Source: Ectothiorhodospira marina (GTDB taxonomy: Bacteria; Pseudomonadota; Gammaproteobacteria; Ectothiorhodospirales; Ectothiorhodospiraceae). From it: a DNA stretch of 64,000 bases. Numbering within the stretch: position 1 is the stretch's first letter; every line of letters begins with the position of its first letter. Below are positions 18,803-28,105 of the stretch, piece by piece. The stretch is from assembly GCF_900109495.1 (NCBI RefSeq), contig NZ_FOAA01000012.1:55849-119848 (forward strand), read 5' to 3'. A program made the position numbers and the translations under genes. The notes under the pieces are model-generated. The model did no database searches. It worked only from the letters and a program-made list of their open reading frames with translations, and had not been told where the DNA came from.

Positions 18803-19441
18803 ATGAGTGTGGATTTTGAACTGCAAGCAGAGTCGCGTACGGAGCGGGGCAAGGGTGCGAGCCGCCGCCTGCGCCGGGCCGGCCGACTGCCCGCCATTAT
18901 CTATGGTGCGGGCAAGGAACCCATGAGCATCACGCTGGACCACAGCGCAGTCTGGCTGTGTCAGGAGCATGAAGCCTTTTATTCCCATATCCTCAATGTG
19001 ACGATCGATGGTCGCCTGGAGAAGGCCATCGTGCGTGATCTGCAGCGTCACCCCTACAAGCCCTTCCTGGTGCACATGGACCTGCAGCGTGTGAGTGAAA
19101 ACGAGGCTGTGCGTGTGCACGTGCCCCTGCACTTCCTCAATGAAGAGACCTGCGTGGGCGTGAAGAAGGGCGGCGGCATGCTCAGCCACCAGTCCGTGGA
19201 AGTGGAAGTGGAATGCCTGCCCCGTGATCTGCCCGAGTACATCGAGGTGGACGTGGGCGAGATGAACGTGGGCGATTCCGTGCATCTGTCGGAGCTGGTT
19301 CTGCCCCAGGGCGTGGCACTGACGGCCCTGGCGCAGGGCCCCGATCATGACCTGCCAGTGGTGAGCGTGCTCAAGACCCGCGGCGGCAGCGCTGCTGAGG
19401 ACGAGGGCGCTGAGGGCGGCGAGGAATCGCCCGAGGCCTGA
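18803..19441 (+). CDS. rplY: 50S ribosomal protein L25 (CTC form)
   Basis: 212 aa, the long two-domain form: N-terminal L25 5S-rRNA-binding domain (about 1-95, with [20 protein letters not shown]) and C-terminal TL5/CTC beta domain (about 96-185), then an acidic tail ([14 protein letters not shown]). The GGAGAGT region before the ATG is a good ribosome-binding site. prs-rplY-pth-ychF is a classical order. Confidence 0.97.
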   Translation: MSVDFELQAESRTERGKGASRRLRRAGRLPAIIYGAGKEPMSITLDHSAVWLCQEHEAFYSHILNVTIDGRLEKAIVRDLQRHPYKPFLVHMDLQRVSENEAVRVHVPLHFLNEETCVGVKKGGGMLSHQSVEVEVECLPRDLPEYIEVDVGEMNVGDSVHLSELVLPQGVALTALAQGPDHDLPVVSVLKTRGGSAAEDEGAEGGEESPEA

Positions 19442-19490
19442 TGATGGGCTGCTGGTTGGCGTCGGGTGAGGTCTGGAATGGATGCGTGCC

Positions 19491-20075
19491 ATGAGTGAAC
19501 AGGACACGATCCGCCTGATCGCGGGGCTGGGCAATCCCGGCCCCAAGTATGACCGGACCCGGCACAATGCCGGGTTCTGGTTTGTGGACGCCCTGGCCCA
19601 GCGTCATGGCGGGCAGTTCCGCTCCGAGAGTCGCTTTGCCGGCGATGTGGCCCGGGTGACGATCGGCGGTCAGGATGTGTGGCTGCTCAAGCCCATGGCC
19701 TACATGAACCACAGCGGGCAACCCATTCGCCTGTTGTCGGACTTCTACCGAATTCCCGTGGCCGCCATCCTGGTGGTCCACGACGAGATCGACCTGCCTC
19801 CAGGGGCTGCTCGGATCAAGCGCGGCGGGGGGCATGGTGGCCACAACGGGCTGCGTCATATCATGAGCCATCTGGGCAAGGACTTTTTGCGCCTCAGGTT
19901 GGGCGTGGGTCACCCCGGGCATCGGGATGACGTGGTGCCTTTCGTCCTCAGTCGGCCAGCCCCCGATGAGGATGTGGCCATCCAGGACAGCATCGAGCGT
20001 GCTCTGGATATCGCTCCGCTGCTGTTCGCCGGGGAGGCTCAGAAGGCCATGAACCAGCTCCACACCAGCCCTTAG
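19491..20075 (+). CDS. pth: peptidyl-tRNA hydrolase
   Basis: 194 aa from MSEQ; an ATG nine bases upstream (19482) is an equally possible start. It recycles tRNA from peptidyl-tRNA drop-off. The catalytic His is H25 in TRHNAG; the Asn of YMNHSG and the Asp of HDEIDLP complete the site, and [10 protein letters not shown] is the family signature. It is followed by ychF 43 bases downstream. Confidence 0.97.
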   Translation: MSEQDTIRLIAGLGNPGPKYDRTRHNAGFWFVDALAQRHGGQFRSESRFAGDVARVTIGGQDVWLLKPMAYMNHSGQPIRLLSDFYRIPVAAILVVHDEIDLPPGAARIKRGGGHGGHNGLRHIMSHLGKDFLRLRLGVGHPGHRDDVVPFVLSRPAPDEDVAIQDSIERALDIAPLLFAGEAQKAMNQLHTSP

Positions 20076-20118
20076 CCCCCTTCCAGACAAGAATTCAAGA
20101 CCGGAGTCCGGACCCCTC

Positions 20119-21210
20119 ATGAGCCTCAAATGCGGTATTGTCGGCCTGCCCAACGTGGGCAAGTCCACCCTGTTCAACGCCCTCACCAAGGCCGGCATCC
20201 AGGCCGAGAACTATCCCTTCTGTACCATTGACCCCAACGTGGGCGTCGTGCCGGTGCCCGATCCGCGTCTTGAGGTGCTGGCGGGTATCGTCAAGCCCGA
20301 GCGTGTGCTGCCGACCACCGTGGAGTTCGTGGACATCGCCGGCCTGGTGGCCGGTGCGTCCAAGGGGGAGGGCCTGGGCAATCAGTTTCTGGCCCATATC
20401 CGCGAGACCGATGCCATTACCCATGTGGTGCGCTGTTTCGAGAATGATGATGTGGTACACGTGGCCGGCCGGGTGGACCCGGTCTCCGACATCGAGGTGA
20501 TCCATACCGAGCTCGCCCTGGCGGACCTGGATACGGTGGAAAAGGCCCTGACGCGGCTGGTGCGTAATGCCAAGTCCGGCAACAAGGAGGCCATTGCCCG
20601 CAAGGTCGTAGCTGAAAAGGTTCAGGCCGTTCTGGCGGAGGGTCGCCCCGCACGCACCGTGGAACTCAGCGACGAGGAGCGTCCGCTGCTCAAGGAATTG
20701 CAACTGATCACCGCCAAGCCGGCCATGTTCATCGCCAATGTCAACGATGATGGTTTCACCGACAACCCGCTGCTGGAGCGGGTGCGCGAACTGGCTCAAG
20801 CTGAACAGGCTCAGGTGATCCCGGTATGTGCTGCCATTGAGGCAGAGATCGCCCAGCTGGAAGACGACGAGAAGGTGGAGTTCCTCGCCGAGATGGGTCT
20901 GGAAGAGCCGGGTCTGGATCGGGTGATCCGTGGCGCCTACGATCTCCTGGGGCTGCAGACCTTCTTTACCGCAGGCGTGAAAGAAGTGCGTGCCTGGACG
21001 GTCAAGCGTGGCGCCACCGCGCCGCGCGCCGCCGGGGCCATTCACACGGACTTCGAGAAGGGCTTCATCCGGGCAGAAGTGATCGCCTACGATGACTATG
21101 TGGCCTGCAAGGGGGAGCAGGGCGCCAAGGATGCCGGCAAATGGCGCCTGGAAGGCAAGGAATACATCATGAAGGAAGGCGACGTGGTGCACTTCCGCTT
21201 CAATGTATAG
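20119..21210 (+). CDS. ychF: redox-related ribosome-binding ATPase YchF
   Basis: 363 aa OLA1/YchF-type P-loop protein. G1 is GLPNVGKST (about 8-16); the G4 position reads NVND rather than NKxD, in line with the ATP preference of this family (NVNE in E. coli). A coiled-coil insert and a C-terminal TGS domain (about 278-361) follow. It binds the 70S ribosome and is stress-related. pth-ychF pairing is near universal in gammaproteobacteria. Confidence 0.97.
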   Translation: MSLKCGIVGLPNVGKSTLFNALTKAGIQAENYPFCTIDPNVGVVPVPDPRLEVLAGIVKPERVLPTTVEFVDIAGLVAGASKGEGLGNQFLAHIRETDAITHVVRCFENDDVVHVAGRVDPVSDIEVIHTELALADLDTVEKALTRLVRNAKSGNKEAIARKVVAEKVQAVLAEGRPARTVELSDEERPLLKELQLITAKPAMFIANVNDDGFTDNPLLERVRELAQAEQAQVIPVCAAIEAEIAQLEDDEKVEFLAEMGLEEPGLDRVIRGAYDLLGLQTFFTAGVKEVRAWTVKRGATAPRAAGAIHTDFEKGFIRAEVIAYDDYVACKGEQGAKDAGKWRLEGKEYIMKEGDVVHFRFNV

Positions 21211-21213
21211 GCC

Positions 21214-21242
21214 TTGACAAGTCTGCCTGAAACCATGAAAAT
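21214..21242 (+). promoter_or_regulatory. promoter for tRNA-Met
   Basis: TTGACA (21214-21219), 17-bp spacer, GAAAAT (21237-21242), then a GC-rich CGCGC discriminator before the tRNA at 21257. Stable-RNA promoters often have such discriminators. Confidence 0.55.
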
Positions 21243-21256
21243 ACCGCGCTTCTCAT

Positions 21257-21333
21257 GGCTACGTAGCTCAGCTGGTTAGAGCATCGCACTCATAATGCGG
21301 GGGTCGGTGGTTCGAATCCACCCGTAGCCACCA
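21257..21333 (+). tRNA. tRNA-Met, elongator type (anticodon CAT)
   Basis: 77 nt with encoded CCA. Acceptor GGCTACG/CGTAGCC is fully paired, so it is not an initiator tRNA, which has a mismatched first pair. Anticodon loop CTCATAA, T loop TTCGAAT. The body closely resembles E. coli elongator tRNA-Met; tRNA-Ile2 (CAT, lysidine) is the alternative. Confidence 0.93.
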
Positions 21334-21360
21334 TACGATTCGATAAGACGCATCAATACC

Positions 21361-21389
21361 AGAAAGCCCGGATATTGTCCGGGCTTTCT
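21361..21389. terminator. perfect 12-bp hairpin terminator
   Basis: AGAAAGCCCGGA and TCCGGGCTTTCT flank a TATTG loop, 27 bases after the tRNA. The A-start and T-end of the arms can act in either direction. Confidence 0.8.
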
Positions 21390-21408
21390 GCGTTTCTGGA
21401 GGCCTCTT

Positions 21409-22041
21409 TTGGCGACGACCGAATCCCTCCCTATCCTGTTCATGGGCGTGGTGCTCGGCCTGTCCGCCGGCGTGGCGCCCGGCCCCTTGCTGGCCCTGGT
21501 GATCTCCGAGACGCTGCAGCATGGGGTGCGCTCTGGCATGAAGGTGGCTTTGGCGCCGTTGCTGACGGACCTGCCCATCATCCTGCTCACCCTGTTCATC
21601 CTGGCGCAGTTGGCCGATGTGGAGTTGGTGCTGGGAGGGCTGTCCGTGATCGGGGCCGGCGTGGTGGCCTGGCTGGGATGGGAGTCTGTGCGCTTTCAGC
21701 CTGTCCTTGCAGGCGAGGGCGTCATACCCCGGGAGCGCTCCCTGCAAAAGGCTGTGTTGGCCAACATGCTCAGCCCGCATCCTTATCTGTTCTGGCTTAG
21801 CGTTGGCGGCCCCATTGTCATCCGCTCCGCCGAGTCCAGCCCATGGGCTCCGGCGGCTTTTGTCGCAACCTTTTACCTGTTGCTGGTGGGCGCCAAGATA
21901 GGTGTCGCCCTGATGACCTCGCGCGCGCGATCCTGGCTGACGGGGCGAGCCTATGTCATGATGGTGCGCGCTCTGGGGTGGGCGCTGTGGGGTTTGGCGG
22001 CGGTGCTGCTGTACGAGGGGCTAAGGGCGCTGCTGGGCTAG
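21409..22041 (+). CDS. LysE/RhtB-family exporter
   Basis: 210 aa with six hydrophobic helices. It begins with TTG, chosen because GGAGG (21398-21402) lies six bases upstream. The N-terminal GLSAGVAPGPLLALV motif is typical of LysE/RhtB amino-acid exporters of the inner membrane. The substrate cannot be told from sequence. It is monocistronic between the tRNA-Met terminator and the CheB-CheR gene. Confidence 0.88.
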   Translation: MATTESLPILFMGVVLGLSAGVAPGPLLALVISETLQHGVRSGMKVALAPLLTDLPIILLTLFILAQLADVELVLGGLSVIGAGVVAWLGWESVRFQPVLAGEGVIPRERSLQKAVLANMLSPHPYLFWLSVGGPIVIRSAESSPWAPAAFVATFYLLLVGAKIGVALMTSRARSWLTGRAYVMMVRALGWALWGLAAVLLYEGLRALLG

Positions 22042-22160
22042 GGTCGGGACGTCTCGGGAGGCAATCAGCCGGACGCAAAAGGGGCAGTATCCGATAAGCG
22101 GCGCAGTCGACGCGGCCCATCGGCGTTGTGTTAGGCTTGACACGTCCAAGGAGTGCCTCT

Positions 22161-24809
22161 GTGTCAAACATCTCGACGCAACCCCCCGGCAAGACGTCAA
22201 GGGAATCTCCATCGAAGGAGCGCCCGGACTCTTCGCCACCTGCTGAATCCGCGGTCCCCGAGTCGGCGCCCGTGATCGTGGGTGTGGGTGCCTCGGCCGG
22301 GGGCTTGGAAGCCATTGAGCAGTTTCTCGCGCCCGTGCCGGCGGATTGCGCGCTGGCCTTCGTGGTGGTGCAGCATCTGCCCCCTGGCCGCAGTACGCTG
22401 CTTCCAGAGTTGCTGCAGAAGATCACGCCATTGACGGTGCGCGAGGCAGAGGATCGCATGCCAGTGCGGTCAGGTGAAGTCTATGTCATTCCTCCGGGGA
22501 AAGACCTGTCGGTGTTGCACAGTCGACTGCAGCTGTTGGATCCCCCAGCCGAACGGGGCGTGAGACTGCCCATTGATTTCTTCCTGCGCTCTCTGGCCAC
22601 GGACGAGGACAATGTCAGCATCGGTGTGATTCTATCCGGCACCGGCTCCGACGGCACCCTGGGCATGCGTGCCATCCGCGACCACGGTGGCCTCACCCTG
22701 GCGCAGAGCCCGGAGGAAGCCCAGTTTCCCGGCATGCCCCGTAGCGTGATTGACGCGGGCGTAGTGGACGTGGTCCTGCCAGTGGCGGCCATGTTTGAGC
22801 GTATCATCGACTTCCTCCAGCGACGCCAACAGGGTGACGCCGCACTGTGGCATCCTCGTGATGCGGAGCCGGAGCCCGGGCTGGAGAAGATCATCGTTCT
22901 GCTGCGTGCACGCACGGGCCATGACTTCTCCCACTACAAGACCAACACTCTGTGTCGGCGCATCGAACGGCGCATGGGGCTGCACCAACTGGAGAATCTG
23001 TCAGGTTATATCCAGTTCCTGAGGGGTAATCCCCAGGAACTGGACCTGCTGTTCCAGGAGTTGCTCATTGGCGTCACCAACTTTTTCAGGGATCCGGGCT
23101 CCTGGGAGGCCCTGGAACAGCAGGTGCTGATTCCCATGATCCAGGGCGGGGCGCCTGAAGGCCGCACCCTCCGGGCCTGGGTGGTGGGCTGTTCCACGGG
23201 CGAGGAGGCCTACTCCCTGGCCATCGCCTTTCGCGAGGCGCTGGATAAGACCTCCCCCGCCGGGGAGGTGACCCTGCAGATCTTTGCGTCGGACCTGAAT
23301 GAACACGCCATCGACCAGGCCCGCAAGGGTATCTTTCCGGCCAATATCGCCGCTGATGTCGCCGAGCCGCTTTTGAGCAAGTATTTTCAGCAGGAGGCCG
23401 GTGGTTACCGGGTTAACCGGACGATTCGTGAAGCCGTGGTGTTTGCGACCCAAAACGTGATCATGGATCCCCCCTTCACCAAGCTGGACCTGCTGACCTG
23501 CCGCAATGTCCTGATCTATCTGGATATCGAACTGCAGAATCAATTATTGCGACTGTTTCATTACAGTCTGTTGCCCGGTGGTGTCCTGTTTCTGGGCAAC
23601 GCCGAAGGTACCGGCCGACTCGGTGATCTGTTTCTACCAGTGGACAAGGGGGCGCATCTGTTCCGACGAGGCGAGGGGCGTCCGAGCTTCACCGATACGC
23701 CCTTCAAGGGCCTCTCTCCACCTGAGGATGCCCAGGAAACTGCCGTGTACCCCATCTCTACGTCGCCGGATAACAATCTGCAGACTCAGGCGGAACGTCT
23801 GATACTGGACGTCTTCGCACCGCCCGCGGTGCTGATCAATGCCGATGGCGACATCCTCTACATCTTCGGGCGCATTGTTGAGTTCCTGGAACCCGCCGCC
23901 GGTAAGGCCAACTGGAACATCCATGTCATGGCGCGTGGGGCGCTGGCCCAGGAACTGGACGTAGCTATCCCCGAGGCTTCCAGCCAGGGAACCTGCGTGA
24001 CCCGTCTCGTCTTCCAGGATTCGGATCAAGGCCAGGGGCGAGCCATTCGCTTGACCCTGCACCCGATTCAGGCACCCCAGGACCTGGCAGGCATGCTCAT
24101 GATTTCCTTCCTGGCGTTGCCGCCGGAGCTTTACCAGGATCAGGCCCATTGGCCCGTCCATGAGGAGAGCCGGCGGGTCCGGGAGTTGGAGCAGGCCCTT
24201 CATCAGACCCGGGAAGAACTGCGCGCCACCCGGGAATTCATGCAGACCTCTCAGGAGGAACTGCGCTCGGCCAATGAAGAGCTACAATCCACCAACGAGG
24301 AACTGACCACATCCAAGGAAGAGATGCAGTCCCTGAACGAGGAGTTGCAAACCGTGAACGCGGAGTTGCAGGCCAAACTGGAGGAACTGACCGAAGCCAA
24401 CAGCGACATGAATAACCTGTTCAACAGCACGGATATTGCGACGGTCTTCCTGAGCAGCGAGTTGACCATTCGGCGCTTCACCAGTCCGGCCCGGCAGATC
24501 TTCAAGCTGCTCCCCGGGGATGTGGGGAGGCCCCTGAGCGACATTGTGACCGACCTGGACTATCCGGATCTGCTGGATAATGCCCGGGAGGTCCTGAACA
24601 CACTGATGTTCTCGTTGGAAGAGATTTCCACCCACGATGGTCGCTGGTATCAGGTGAAGATCATGCCCTACCGCACCCTGGATGATGTGATTTCCGGTGT
24701 GGTGATCACCTTCTCGGACATCACCAAGGCCAAGGTGCTGGAGTCTCGGCTCCGAGCGCTCACACCAGGTTCAGATAACACCGGCGAGGCGGGCAAACAT
24801 GACGAGTGA
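22161..24809 (+). CDS. CheB-CheR fusion with coiled coil and PAS
   Basis: 882 aa from a GTG; AAGGAG (22148-22153) seven bases upstream sets this start. Domains: CheB methylesterase (about 37-225; catalytic S45 in GASAGG, H72 in VQHLPP, D164 in GTGSDGT), CheR methyltransferase (about 245-500; HDFSHYKTNTLCRRIERR), a degenerate PAS-like part, a long coiled coil (about 667-750; repeated ANEELQSTNEEL), and a C-terminal PAS (about 755-865). No receiver, kinase or output domain follows in the same chain, unlike the larger CheBR hybrid kinases. It overlaps the next GGDEF-EAL gene by 11 bases, so the pair is probably one signalling unit. Confidence 0.93.
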   Translation: MSNISTQPPGKTSRESPSKERPDSSPPAESAVPESAPVIVGVGASAGGLEAIEQFLAPVPADCALAFVVVQHLPPGRSTLLPELLQKITPLTVREAEDRMPVRSGEVYVIPPGKDLSVLHSRLQLLDPPAERGVRLPIDFFLRSLATDEDNVSIGVILSGTGSDGTLGMRAIRDHGGLTLAQSPEEAQFPGMPRSVIDAGVVDVVLPVAAMFERIIDFLQRRQQGDAALWHPRDAEPEPGLEKIIVLLRARTGHDFSHYKTNTLCRRIERRMGLHQLENLSGYIQFLRGNPQELDLLFQELLIGVTNFFRDPGSWEALEQQVLIPMIQGGAPEGRTLRAWVVGCSTGEEAYSLAIAFREALDKTSPAGEVTLQIFASDLNEHAIDQARKGIFPANIAADVAEPLLSKYFQQEAGGYRVNRTIREAVVFATQNVIMDPPFTKLDLLTCRNVLIYLDIELQNQLLRLFHYSLLPGGVLFLGNAEGTGRLGDLFLPVDKGAHLFRRGEGRPSFTDTPFKGLSPPEDAQETAVYPISTSPDNNLQTQAERLILDVFAPPAVLINADGDILYIFGRIVEFLEPAAGKANWNIHVMARGALAQELDVAIPEASSQGTCVTRLVFQDSDQGQGRAIRLTLHPIQAPQDLAGMLMISFLALPPELYQDQAHWPVHEESRRVRELEQALHQTREELRATREFMQTSQEELRSANEELQSTNEELTTSKEEMQSLNEELQTVNAELQAKLEELTEANSDMNNLFNSTDIATVFLSSELTIRRFTSPARQIFKLLPGDVGRPLSDIVTDLDYPDLLDNAREVLNTLMFSLEEISTHDGRWYQVKIMPYRTLDDVISGVVITFSDITKAKVLESRLRALTPGSDNTGEAGKHDE

Positions 24810-27015
24810 TATTCCGCGGGATGCGGGGGAATTGCGTCGCAAGGCGGAAGAGGCACTCAAGCAACGTCGGCATCCATCGGGTTCTGCTCCCGATCAGGAC
24901 AATCTCAGGGCCCTGGTGCATGAACTGCAGGTGCACCAGATCGAACTGGAGATGCAGAACGAGGCCCTGCAGCAGGCCCGGGATGAAGCGGAACGCACCC
25001 GGGATCTCTTTGAACAACTCTACGATCACGCCCCCGTGGCTTATTTCAGCCTGGACCCCGAGGGAGTGATCCTGCGCACCAACCTGACGGCAGCCCGGTT
25101 GCTGGACATCCCCCGGCAGGCACTGGTCAATCGGCGGCTGGCCCTGTTCGTGGCCCAGGATCAGCGCGGGCTTTTCCTGGACCTGCTGAACCAGGCCTTT
25201 GCTGGCAAGTATACCCAACGCCATGAACTCACCATCCACCCCGCCAGCGGGGGAGACCGGGTTCTCCAGATCGAGGCCGGCATCCACCCTATGGAAACCG
25301 CCCACTGCCTGCTGGCGGGCACGGATATCACCGCCATGGTGGAGGATCGCCGCGCCTTGAGGGTGGCGGCCTCTGTCTATGAGGCCCTGGATGAGGCGGT
25401 GATGATCTCCGATGCCCACCAGCGCATTGTCTCGGTCAATCCCGCCTTCACCCGCCTGACCGGCTATGCCGCCCATGAGACGCACGACCAGAGCACCGGT
25501 CTGATCCGAGCTCACCGGGAGCCCGAGGCCTTCGATGAGCATCTCCAGCGCAGCCTGAACACCACTGGCCATTGGCAGGGCGAGATCTGGCATCGTCACA
25601 AGTCCGGCGGCGATTATATGGCCTGGGCCGCGATCCATCTGCTGAAGGATGATCAGTGCCGTCCCATGCGCTGCATCACCGTGTTCCGGGATATCACCGA
25701 ACAACGCCGAGCGGAGGAGGCCATATGGCGCCAGGCCAATTTTGACTCACTCACGGGCCTGCCCAACCGACAACTATTCCAGGATCGCCTGCGCCAGGGC
25801 ATCACGCGGGTACGGCGCCATGGACAATTTCTGGCCCTGCTGTTCCTGGACCTGGACAAGTTCAAGGAGGTGAATGACCGCTTTGGGCACGATGTCGGTG
25901 ATGCCGTATTGGTGGAGGCGGCCCGACGCATCAGCCGGCATGTGCGCAAGAGCGATACCATAGCCCGGCTCAGCGGCGATGAATTCACGGTGATCATGGG
26001 AGATCTGTCGGGCGAAGCGGGTGTGGATGATCTGGCCGGCAAGATCATCACCGCCATGGATCAACCCTTTATGGTGGAGGGCCACGAACTCAGTCTCTCC
26101 GCCAGTATCGGCGTCGCCTTTTGTCCCGCCGATGGTGTTGAACTCAAGGATTTGCTGAGGGCCGCGGACCAGGCCATGTACGCTGCCAAACAGGCTGGGG
26201 GGCGTCGTCTGAGGCATTACTCGAGCCAGGGCAATGCGGCCCTGGAACTTCGCAATGCCTTGATGAGCGATCTGCCCGGGGCCTTGGAGCAGGGGCAATT
26301 TTTGCTGCATTTCCAGCCCATTATCCAGCTGGAAACCAAACGAACCGTCATGATCGAAGCCTTGCTACGCTGGGACCACCCGGAGCGCGGCATGCTCCAT
26401 GCCGGGCAGTTCCTGGGCGTGGCACAGGAATGCAGCCTGGTGCGCCAGATCGATCAGTGGGTGTTTCAGGAGTCGCTGGCCGTCATCAAGCGACTCAATG
26501 CCGAGCGCGGCCGTGAGCAGCAGCCTCTGCAAGTGGCCATCAATGAGTCGGCTCACCGTTTCGTGGATGCCCAGGGTGTGGATGCCTGGAAGGCACAGCT
26601 GGAGTCCTCCGGTGTGGCGCCGGAGTCCGTGGTCATCGAGATTACCGAACGCCTGCTGCAGGAAGATGGGGAACAGGTCTATGACTGGTTTGCGCAGGTC
26701 CACGGTAGTGGCCTGAAGATTGCGCTGAGCCAATTTGGCATCAGTCGCACGGGCATCCCCTATCTGCAGCGTTACCCCATCGACATGCTGAAGATCGACC
26801 ACGAATTCGTGCAGAACATGCCGAATCACGCCACCGATCAGACCATCGTGACCACCCTGATCAACATGGCCCATCGCCTGGGCCTGCGGGTGATCGCGGA
26901 GGGGGTGGAGACCCCCGCGCAACGCGAACTGCTGATGGCGGCGGGGTGTGACTACGCCCAGGGCCATCTCTTTGGCAAGCCGCTGCCCGCCAGAGAGCTC
27001 TCTGCCTCACCTTGA
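24799..27015 (+). CDS. PAS-GGDEF-EAL protein with defective EAL
   Basis: 738 aa, cytoplasmic. N-terminal coiled coil (about 10-72), PAS (about 75-185), PAS (about 190-305), GGDEF (about 315-475) and EAL (about 490-735). The GGDEF loop reads S392-G-D-E-F396, a variant that is often active. The EAL triad E520-A-L is present, but the DDFGT loop that binds catalytic metal reads S644-Q-F-G-I, so phosphodiesterase activity is unlikely. I infer a diguanylate cyclase with a regulatory EAL. The gene overlaps the CheB-CheR fusion and is probably coupled to it. Confidence 0.93.
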   Translation: MTSDIPRDAGELRRKAEEALKQRRHPSGSAPDQDNLRALVHELQVHQIELEMQNEALQQARDEAERTRDLFEQLYDHAPVAYFSLDPEGVILRTNLTAARLLDIPRQALVNRRLALFVAQDQRGLFLDLLNQAFAGKYTQRHELTIHPASGGDRVLQIEAGIHPMETAHCLLAGTDITAMVEDRRALRVAASVYEALDEAVMISDAHQRIVSVNPAFTRLTGYAAHETHDQSTGLIRAHREPEAFDEHLQRSLNTTGHWQGEIWHRHKSGGDYMAWAAIHLLKDDQCRPMRCITVFRDITEQRRAEEAIWRQANFDSLTGLPNRQLFQDRLRQGITRVRRHGQFLALLFLDLDKFKEVNDRFGHDVGDAVLVEAARRISRHVRKSDTIARLSGDEFTVIMGDLSGEAGVDDLAGKIITAMDQPFMVEGHELSLSASIGVAFCPADGVELKDLLRAADQAMYAAKQAGGRRLRHYSSQGNAALELRNALMSDLPGALEQGQFLLHFQPIIQLETKRTVMIEALLRWDHPERGMLHAGQFLGVAQECSLVRQIDQWVFQESLAVIKRLNAERGREQQPLQVAINESAHRFVDAQGVDAWKAQLESSGVAPESVVIEITERLLQEDGEQVYDWFAQVHGSGLKIALSQFGISRTGIPYLQRYPIDMLKIDHEFVQNMPNHATDQTIVTTLINMAHRLGLRVIAEGVETPAQRELLMAAGCDYAQGHLFGKPLPARELSASP

Positions 27016-27096
27016 GCCCGCCGGCCCTTTGATGTGACAGCTTGATGTTACAGGCGTCCCGCCAGCACCAGCTTTTTCTGTGCGCCAGCGTACGGA

Positions 27097-27846
27097 TTAG
27101 CTCGTGGATGAGTGGTGCGCCGGGGTTTCTACAATGAGCCGATCACATTCGCGTTTGACCACGGCATAGCATTCGCAACTGCGCGCTTCCAGGCCTTCCC
27201 GGTCCAGAACGGTGATGTGGCCGCGATGATAGGTGATGAGGCCCGCCCGTTGCAGTTTACCGGCAGCCTCCGTCACGCCTTCGCGCCTGACGCCAAGCAT
27301 GTTGGCGATCAACTCCTGGGTCATGTGAAGCTGATTGGATGGCAAGCGATCAAGGGACAGAAGCAGCCACCGGCATAGTTGCTGGTCCAGGGTGTGGTGG
27401 CGGTTGCAGACCGCAGTCTGGGCCATCTGGGTGAGCAGTGCCTGGGCGTAGCGCAGCAGCAGATTGTGCAATATGCCTTGGCGACGCCCGCCCACGCGAT
27501 GGAAGGCCTCCTTGAGGTGCCGGGCGCTCAGTCGATAGGCCTGCCCGGCACTTTGTACCACCGCCTGACTCGGGGTGCTCTCGCCGCCCATGAACAGTGC
27601 GACCCCGACCACACCGTCCCTGCCCACCACTGCGATTTCCGCCGAGGAGCCATCCTCCATCACATAGAGCAGGGAGACAATGGCGTCGATGGGGAAGTAG
27701 ACATACTCCATCTGGACGCCGGGCTCGTAGATCATCTGCCCCAGAGGGAGTGAAACGAGTTCCAGGCCGGGGAGCAGGTGCTTGTAATCTTTATTCGGCA
27801 GCAGGGCAATGAGTTGGTTGACCCTGGGGCTTGGTACGACATGCAT
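27097..27846 (-). CDS. Crp/Fnr-family transcriptional regulator
   Basis: 249 aa. Cyclic-nucleotide-binding-like beta roll (about 15-130, YFPIDAIVSLLYVMEDGSSAEIAVVG) and a C-terminal winged helix with HTH MTQELIANMLGVRREGVTEAA (about 175-195). No N-terminal Fe-S cysteine cluster typical of FNR is present. It is divergent from the desaturase gene across a 259-bp spacer, so regulation of that gene is plausible but not shown. Confidence 0.9.
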   Translation of the reverse strand: MHVVPSPRVNQLIALLPNKDYKHLLPGLELVSLPLGQMIYEPGVQMEYVYFPIDAIVSLLYVMEDGSSAEIAVVGRDGVVGVALFMGGESTPSQAVVQSAGQAYRLSARHLKEAFHRVGGRRQGILHNLLLRYAQALLTQMAQTAVCNRHHTLDQQLCRWLLLSLDRLPSNQLHMTQELIANMLGVRREGVTEAAGKLQRAGLITYHRGHITVLDREGLEARSCECYAVVKRECDRLIVETPAHHSSTS

Positions 27847-28105
27847 GAGGGAGGTCCCTTTCGCCAGTCATTTTTCTGGGCAGTATAACCAGACGTCGGA
27901 GCAAAAAAATGTGAACTCTTTGCCGATCCGTGGGCTTTGCAACCGCCATGTGTGGTACCGAACAGACATCCACTGCCTCCAGAATCGATAGTGAACCAGA
28001 CGGCCACCGTGACGATACCGGTGGAAGCCCTGAGTCAAAAAAGGCGCCTCGGCAATGGGTCTCAAGGCCCCGGTCCGAGTGCCGAGTCTTTTCTGGAGTC
28101 CCCTC

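Noticed and set aside
21257..21333. Initiator tRNA-fMet
   Set aside because: The acceptor stem's first pair G-C is intact and the anticodon stem lacks the three G-C pairs of initiators.
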